This document shows positions 56,880 through 64,000 of a stretch of DNA of 64,000 nt, in pieces. The first letter of the stretch is position 1. Every line of letters starts with the position of its first letter. The stretch spans positions 3,929,001 through 3,993,000 of the forward strand of contig NEEC01000002.1 of assembly GCA_002189035.1 (NCBI GenBank). Reading direction: 5' to 3'. The position numbers and the translations under genes were made by a program. Source of the DNA: Utricularia gibba. Its lineage: Eukaryota; Streptophyta; Magnoliopsida; Lamiales; Lentibulariaceae. Below the pieces are notes generated by a model. That model was not told the DNA's origin, ran no database searches, and saw only the letters and a program-made list of their open reading frames with translations.

Positions 56880-58720
56880 AACACTGAAAATAGCACAAAT
56901 GCGATGAAATTTGATGCAACATCAGTAAAATCCATACTTGGAACTTGACTGAGTCCCCTTGCAATTAATCTTGGTTTGAGTCATATTTTCTTCTCTTCTA
57001 CAAGGTTTTCATTGATTTTGTAAATCCATTTGCACTTAACAGTTTTCTTATGATTAGGAAGAGGTGAAAGTGTCCAAGTGTTAGTTCCTTAGAAGACAAT
57101 TCATCTCTTTATACATAGCAAACCACCATTTTCAGAATTATCACATGAAATTACCTCATTAAAATCCTTTGGTTCATTATATTTATTAATGTCATCCACA
57201 ATTGTTAAGGCAAATGCAAGAAAATCAGCTTCTACTTACCTATGAGGTGAACGTATATGTCTTGTTGTCCTATTAATAGCAATGGATGCTTCAAGAGGTT
57301 CATCTATTGAAGTCTGATTTTCGGGATCACTCTCATTGGTTGAATGTTATGGAGTTAAGATCTCAACATCCGTTTCAACATTTTGATTTGCACAACTTTC
57401 ACTTCTTCTCAAAACTAGTTCAGCTCTCTTTTCAATAGACACACCATTTGAGATATCATTAACTTTAGTTATCGATACCTCTTCTTTATATTTCTTCAAC
57501 ATAATTTCTTCATTAAAAAGCATATCTCTACTTGTGATTACTCTCTTTAAACTGGACTCAATAATTTGTATCCTTTAACTCCCAACTCAACTCCCAAGAA
57601 AATAAATTTCAAAGCTCTTGGTTTTAATTTTTCTTCATTAATGCTAGCATATGCTAGAGAATTGAATACTTTTGGGTTCTCATAATTTACTAGTTCTCTA
57701 TTCCACATCTCTTGGGGGGTTTTGGCATCAATATCATATGAAGACAACTTGTTTATAATGGTTGTCGCATAAACAGTGCTGTCTCCTCAATATTTTTCAT
57801 ATAATTTACCAGTGAAAACATACATCGAATCTTCTCCATGATTGTTCTATTCATTCATTCTGCATCACCATTCTGTTGAGTTGTTTTTCTATTAGTTTGT
57901 CCCTCAAAATACCATCAGACTTCAAATTTTCAAACTTAGATAAATGAAATTTCAAACTGTTAGTAGTCCTAAACCTCTTTATTTTCATATCAGATTGCCT
58001 CTAAATCATCACTTTCCATTTTTTCAATACATTAATAGCTTCAGGCTTATGTTTAAGAAAGAAAACCCACAATTTTATTGAATAGTCATCAACTATAGTC
58101 ATAAGATATACAATTTCAAAGAATGAAGGCATATCAGTGGATCCTATAAATCTGAGTACATGCATGCCAAGGAATGAGAGCTATTGAGAATTCCTTTATG
58201 AAAGCTAGATCTCTTGTGTTTGCCGCACAATATTCAAAAAAATCTAACTTTCCAATCTTCTGACAATTTAATAGGCCTCTTGAACCCAATTTTGATAGTC
58301 CATGCTCACTGATATGAGCAAGCCTATAATGCCAAAGTCATATGATGAAGTGGTTTGTCTTCAAGATAGTAGCATTGACTTGAAGTCTTTCCACTATAAT
58401 TCCTTTGACCCTCTTCATAAAAACTATAGTACTTTTACTTACCTATACCATATAATTACCTCCAGTAAATTTGTAACCTTTATCTTCAAGAGTGCTTATC
58501 AAAATAAGGCTTTTCTTAATATCAGGAACGTCTTATATCAGTGAGAATTCTTACCCTCCCATCATGTAGTTTTCTACTAGAATTATTTCCCCTAACTATG
58601 GCACCCATTGGATGCTCTTCATAGGTTGAGAACCATTCCCTAAAAGGACAAAGAGATTCTAGATACTATTTCATGTGTTCGCAATGTTTAGATTCTTGTC
58701 ATTGTTAATACATGAAGCAT
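56880..58720 (-). pseudogene. Decayed copia pol: protease end - integrase - RT start
   Basis: Reverse strand, right to left. 58560-58700: WFSTYEEHPMGAIVRGNN, LHDGRVRILTDIR (post-protease block). About 58480: STLEDKGYKFTG-like. 58190-58340: LWHYRLAHISEHGLSKLGSRGLL (GAG-pre-integrase). Core remnants to 57800. 57547-57747: KTPQEMWNRELVNYENPKVFNSLAYASINEEKLKPRALKFIFLGVELGVKGYKL (end of integrase). 57000-57240: NTWTLSPLPNHKKTVKCKWIYKINE (RT start), and RLIARGLSQVPSMDFTDVASNF to about 56890. Frames are broken throughout. A different copia family from the one at 29776-38555. Confidence 0.75.
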
Positions 58721-61587
58721 TATCTTAAAATTATTATTTTTATTCTTACACATTTTTTTGTTATGTTAGTATATTTACCTTGCAAAAATGTATTGCAATT
58801 TTGGTTTAATCATTTTCCAATTTAAATTGACTTTGGGGTTATCAAATTCGGAAGAATGAATTATTTGAATACAAATACAATTCCATGAACATATTTTTAG
58901 TGGATGACTCGTCATATAAAAAGATTCTAAACACAGTTAGTGACTTAAATTATTTTTTGAATTCTTTATTTTCAATTTTTTTCAATAAACCTCTCTAATT
59001 TAATTTTTTTAGGCTAATAATGCAACTTTCCTTATATCATGAAATTGTTCTAAAAGCATAGAAAATTTGCTTGTTCCTTATAATATGTTCCATTTGTTCC
59101 TTCAAGGTGTTCTACATGCAAATGATGTGGAATATTGTATCAATGAATTATAATTTGGTCTAAAACTGATTGATGAGACTAATCTACATTAGCAAATATA
59201 CAAGCAATTGAACGCTGTATGTATTAAATAATGTTATTTTAAAAAAAAAATTAGTTATCAATTTTAGACTTTTGATTACATATATTCATGTTAAATGATT
59301 TATATTTTATGTTTTAAACATGTTTTTACTCTAAATTGAAGTAAAAAATAATTTATTTTGTATGTAAAAATGGTTTTGAAAAATAATTAAAATCACGTAT
59401 TACAATGAAATTGATAATATTTTTTTATTTTTGATATTAAATTGTTACCATTATACAACTTTCTTTTCGTAATATTTACTTATCAGCTATTTTCTACACA
59501 TGTTCATCACCACTTGAAAGTAACTGAAAATGTTTTAAATTTTTTAGTAATTTAGTTTTTTTATCTTATAAGTACCCATAATTATGTTCATTAAAATACC
59601 ATTTATTTATCTGAAAATTATGAATTAATAAATAATAATAATGATTGTGGATATTTCAAAATAATTTGGATATTTTCAATCATCCATAATAATAGTAATT
59701 TTAGTTGTGGAATCATAAAAATTAAGTACTAAGTAAAATAAAGTAATTTATTTTTTTTGAAATATGCTATATGTAATTTTTAAATTTTTTCTTCATTTTT
59801 CAAATATACTCAAGCGCAATATAGTTAAAAACAATTTTTTATAATTTTCTTGTTTCAAATTTTTTAAAAAAAAAATCAAAATACAAATATCTCATTCTGT
59901 AAAAGAAATAAATTTTCAATTATATATATAGTAAAATATTCAAAAAATTAATAAGCTATGGTAATTTACAAATAACGTTGCCTGACAATGCCTGACTTGC
60001 ACAATCGGTTTCCTACATGTTGGTTCGGACCATTCCTCTTCACTAGGTGGTTCATTAGCATGTAAGTTCATGTTATGTGTCTACCTTTGTTTCCCATGGT
60101 TGTCCCATTCCTCCGTGAGTAGTATATATGTCTCGGATTAGGATTGTATTCATTACATATGTTTGTTTGTCGATAACTCCATCGATCTTCTCTTTCCCAT
60201 CTTGGAGGAGGGGTTCGCTTCTTGCACCGAAAATCAACAAAAAAGCTAGTTTTAAATCAATATGGAAAACTGATTTTAGATTTATGTTCCAATTTATTAA
60301 GACTCATCCATATGAATCTGTAAACCTTGAATACTAATTCATTTGGACAAATTATGAAAATGTTATTATAAAATAGTGCTATTTAATAATCATTATATTA
60401 CCGTCATACGTTTAATGAAATTATAAAATCAACCATTCCATCATAGTTATTTCATATTTTATGATAACCTATGTTTATCCACATTTGATCTTAACTCCTA
60501 CATTTTACATCCTCACAAACACTAGATCGAATGTGTTTTACCAATAATTAAATCCTTTTTTTTAGGTACTTAAGATCAATCTGAAATTATTTCACACTTT
60601 TTTAAGATTCTATGGTACTAAATAACATGTTGAAGAAAAAGTATTTCAAAAAAAAAAATCAAACATCGAATTAAATATTGATGCATAATAAAAAAATCAT
60701 AAATCCTTAGGTGCAACTACGTACAAGGGCATACTCACTCTAATATAAGAAAACTGATGAAAAACAAAAGGAAGCAAAACCAACAAATGTTGGATTCAAT
60801 TCTAAACTCCTAAACTAAGCCAAAGACTTCCCAACTCCCAACAGCTTATTGCTCATACCCTTATATAGGAGTGAAGATTTGATGGGCGTATATTAAATCT
60901 TATATTCGAATTTTTTAATATAAGGTCCAAATCTTCTAAAATTAATTAATCTTATCTTATCCGAAAATATTTCACTAAATTTTCATTCGGATAATCCAAA
61001 TCTTTGATTGTATGAAGACCACCTAATTTCCTTTAATTTACATCAAAATCATCGTGAAAATTCATAAAACAACTTTTCCTCTAATTAATTATTAATGATG
61101 GTATGATATATAAGATATCTCATAAGGTGTAGTCGGGGAGGGTAGGGGATGAAATTTCATAAGTGCATGTGTTATGCTATAATTTACGCGGGTGTTTATG
61201 GGAGTGAAGTGCGAAATTCTATACTTCACATATTATATTCAGTATGTATATTTTAATTTATTGAAAAAATTACGTTTAATAATGCTGTAAAAATAAATAA
61301 TTATTTAAATGTATAATTTTTTTTATAAGAAATATATTTCTAAAATATAATTTTTATCAATTATTAAAAAAATTATATTATGAAATTATATTTTATAAAT
61401 ACCCTTTTATATATCAATTTAAATATATAATTAATAAAAATAATTATTTTTTTAAAAAAAGGTGAGATATTCTGTAAATACTTGTAAAATAGGGCTGTTA
61501 TGCCAAGAAATAGGCCCTTTTTGCCATGATAATTTTTTGTTTTGAATTTTGATTATGAGTTGATCAAAAAGGTTGGGTTGTGCTTGA
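58721..61587. other. AT-rich intergenic region
   Basis: No gene, RNA or element recognised. It contains long A/T runs and short AT repeats. The 69-codon ORF at 60128-60337 has no family resemblance. The last few hundred bases are the probable 3'UTR and downstream flank of the GT47 gene. Confidence 0.4.
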
Positions 61588-63530
61588 TCAGAGGGAAACC
61601 TTGACATGGCTTCTTCTAAGCCACAGCTGATACATAACCAGATGAAAGGCATCGTAGTCCAGTGGCGAATTATACCATGAAAAATGCTTCTGCACCTTCA
61701 TCACGTTCCTCTGCATCTGCAAGTACTCGCCGGACGCCACCATTCCCCTAAGCACTTTCTTCATCTTTGGAATATCTGCAGACGTGAGCACTACGGAGAA
61801 ACTGTACCAGTTCAGAATATCAGAGAAGGGGAGCTCGTAGTAATCGGCCACAACCACCGGAACACACCCATAGTATATCGCATCCGCTGCTCTCCCCGTG
61901 TTCACTTCGTAACCCTTCGCATGAATGCAGAATTTACTGCTCATTAGCGCTTCGGAGTAGGGGTTTTGAGACGCGATCTGTGGACGGAGATGTCGCCGTC
62001 GTGTTCCCATGTATCAACGAGGAATTTGCGGACGGGAGAGTTCATTGCTCCGGCATAGAATGCTAGGGTTTTCCTGTAAAATCGATTTCGATTAGAAATT
62101 GCGGTAAAAGGGAAGGTACGAATCGAGAGAGGAGTCAACCTCTTTGAAGGCAACTTCATCGGAGGACGCCCTTTCCGCGGCCAGATCTGGGGAATTGGTG
62201 CATCTTTATGAGGAATGTACCCAGGAACGAAGTAGCTAGAGGAGCACACGGCTTGGATTGCGTTAAGCTTCACGTCAACGGCTTTTTCCATGGCCGTTCT
62301 CCCGACTGAATGGCAAACGACGTAGAAATGATCAGCGCCAGCGGTACGGTTCCAGTAAGGGTACCGGTGACTGATTTCGGCGATGTAGTCACGAACGAAT
62401 TTCTTGATTCCGCCGACACCGATTCGAGGGTCATTTCGCATTGCGGTAATTGAGAACGGCAGGTAGAAGAGATTCGCTTCCGATGGGTCGTCGGTGATGA
62501 AATGGCTTCTGAAGAGGGATCGCTTGAAATAACTCTCGCTGGCGTAGTTCCCCGTCGGCTCCGGCACCACCGGCAGGAAGACGGCAGCGAAGGGGTCGTT
62601 TTTCTTGCGAGGGTACGCAAATATTCTGAGGCTTTGTTCATTTCCTTGTAGTACTCCAAGAAGACTTCCCTATCGTGATAAACGTCGTTGTTTGCTCCGC
62701 TGAACGGCACTCTTTCCTCCGTTTCATTCATTCCGAGGATCACTTCACAGGGTTTGTTCTTCAAAAAAAAAAAAGAAAAAGAAGTGTAGTGTACCGTAGC
62801 ATAATTATTTTGAGTTTTCCCAAGAAAAAACAGAGAAAACCGAACATTTACTTGGCCATCGTTTTCCCATCCAAAGGCCACCTCTTCGTCGTCAGGGGAA
62901 CGAGAAGACTTTGGACCGCCGTCGGATAGGTCGTCGTTGTGCCCTTGAAACCGCACCTTCTCCTGCGCTTCTTTCGCATTGGGCATCACCTGACGATGTA
63001 GTAAAGGAACTGTCGAAGTGGGATACAAATAACAAAAGAACCGAGTACCGAATGGAGAAAATCAAATTACTGAATCGGTGAACACACATGTGATTACTGT
63101 AAAACCCCATGGAAAAATCAACGGACGTGATTGTGACACTCAAGACTTCAGTCACTACCCTTCAATATTGGTTCTACGTAAGCCAACAAAATCAAACTTC
63201 CAATAAAGGAAACAAGACAATAACGCCATACTAAATCAATGGTCAGTACTGAGAACAAGGCATTGACATGTCTCCAAGGTGCACGCACCTTCTTCTCCTC
63301 CCCATGTACAACACTAGTTCACCAAAACAAGTTGTTACCTCAGATTCCGGTGGCGAAGCTGCGGCTGCCGTCAACCTCCGATTATCCCAAGGCTTCACTT
63401 CCTCCACCACTGCTGGGTCATCCAAAGGAAGCACGGAGAAATTCATCCTAAATTCTGTTACATGAACAGGGAGCAATCCAACCTCTGTCTGCAGCTCCGA
63501 CGTGTAAGATATGTAGGAGAGAAGGAACAT
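61588..63530 (-). CDS. GT47 exostosin-family glycosyltransferase, with two one-base frameshifts
   Basis: Plant GT47 enzymes are Golgi type II membrane proteins that build cell-wall polysaccharides; the exact donor and acceptor here cannot be told. Inferred exons: 63530-63339 (membrane anchor VGVLTAVASSMFLLSYISY; GAG/GTAACA donor), 62989-62852 (acidic stem), 62758-62140 and 62073-61588. The exostosin domain has REVFLEYYKEMNK, FAYPRKKNDPFAAVFLP, FKRSLFRSHFITDDPSEANLFYLPFS, PYWNRTAGADHFYVVCHSVG, QIWPRKGRPP, KTLAFYAGAMNSPVR, TWEHDGDI, then YSEALMSSKFCIHAKGYEVNTGRAADAIYYGCVPVVVADYYELPFSDILNWYSFSV, and WLRRSHVKVSL before the stop. About 478 residues, a normal length. Frameshifts near 62633 and 61960-61963 are each repaired by one extra base in a homopolymer. 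The true start is uncertain: the frame stays open upstream to about 63660 without a usable ATG, so the Met at 63530 is only the first in-frame one. Confidence 0.85.
62074..62139 (-). other. Short 66-base intron of the GT47 gene
   Basis: Reverse strand GTTGAC...TTTTACAG, 66 bases. It is a multiple of three without a stop, so it also reads through. Removing it restores the family sequence SKRKTLAFYAG exactly, so splicing is the better reading. Confidence 0.7.
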
Positions 63531-63698
63531 GGAGGAAGCAACGGCGGTTAGAACCCCAACAAGAAGGGGAACCGGCACGATAACGGCACCATGGCCGATG
63601 CAGCGTGACTGATGACTACTCTCTCGGAGCAGGTGGAGAAGAAGCTCAGGACATGATTTTTTTTCAAATATCTATGGCTCTTGTAGTTGACAAATCGT

Positions 63699-63707
63699 CT
63701 ATATATA
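63699..63707 (-). promoter_or_regulatory. TATA box of the GT47 gene
   Basis: Reverse strand CTATATATAG, about 50 bases before the first ATG (63654, followed by TCC TGA). Position fits a core promoter. Confidence 0.6.
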
Positions 63708-63709
63708 GG

Positions 63710-64000
63710 GCTTTGAAGACTCTATGCACAAGTCCGTACTAAAATCCTTTACCAAGCTGCGAAACTAGTCATGGAACTCAACGTCGTTATTATTGCGTAA
63801 ATAAAGTATGTAATTACAATCCGATATTATCTAAAATAGAATAGAATTTGGAGTCAGAAGGATGAATGGAAAGATTATTCAAGTGCTGTTCATTATGATA
63901 AATCCAACGATTTGTTGTGTGTTAGCTGGGGACAAAAGGCATATAGGTAGGTATATATACCAGCAATATACCCTCGCCTCCCCTCCCCTCCCTTCCCCTC
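63710..64000. other. Upstream flank of the GT47 gene
   Basis: No gene. Ends in a CCCTC-rich pyrimidine run (63975-64000). A second TATATATA at about 63952-63960 might serve another start or a gene beyond the window. Confidence 0.35.

Overview
This is a eudicot-like plant nuclear window: about 64 kb of retrotransposon-rich intergenic DNA between two ordinary plant genes at its edges. The plant signs are a GIR1/GIR2-like EAR-repressor gene (282-604, +), a GT47 exostosin-family glycosyltransferase gene with GT-AG introns (61588-63530, -), primer-binding sites of plant Ty1/copia and Athila-type Ty3/gypsy elements, and RICESLEEPER-type hAT transposase remains. The species cannot be told from the sequence alone. 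No rRNA, tRNA, CRISPR array or bacterial operon was seen.

Layout. 1-1000: GIR-like gene. 1020-5700: two + oriented ~0.5-0.7 kb repeats enclosing a nearly spacer-free inverted pair of decayed copia gag/protease fragments. 6200-13100: LTR debris, including a solo LTR with a perfect GGAAT target duplication (7644-9013), a copia gag start and an inverted LTR of the Athila-type family (11093-12235). 13100-25100: LTR fragments, two decayed hAT transposases in opposite orientation, and two decayed gypsy pol fragments in opposite orientation. 25450-29770: an Athila-type gypsy 5' half, cut off by a copia LTR. 29776-36745: a copia element on the - strand with both LTRs, PBS, PPT and a broken gag-pol. 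36766-39008: a second copy of the same copia family on the + strand, so the two pol copies form a large inverted repeat. 39028-44338: an Athila-type element with LTR, PBS and gag, but with internal deletions. 44679-55101: a ~10.4 kb Tat-lineage gypsy with both LTRs, two RNase H domains, an integrase lacking its core, a coiled-coil ORF on the opposite strand, and a solo LTR inserted in gag. 56880-58720: another decayed copia pol (-). 58721-61587: AT-rich and empty. 61588-63710: GT47 gene.

None of the transposons looks autonomous: all carry stops, frameshifts or domain deletions. LTR families recur, and I label them A to F: A (6200-6470, 7644-9013, 46804-47530), B (11093-12235, 39028-40192), C (10828-10899, 13142-14497, 24255-25094, 29776-31136, 35301-36745, 38723-39008), D (25458-27081), E (15374-15692, 21890-22984), F (14690-15054, 44679-45207, 54659-55101). 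Two further repeats at 1020-1545 and 5015-5700 are called G.

Both host genes read through well except at three places, each of which is repaired by one extra base in a short homopolymer. That pattern suggests indel errors in the source assembly more than true pseudogenes, so the reading frames of the transposons should also be treated with some caution. I found no convincing unknown gene system. The most unusual structures are the inverted-repeat retroelements and the Tat element with its antisense ORF.
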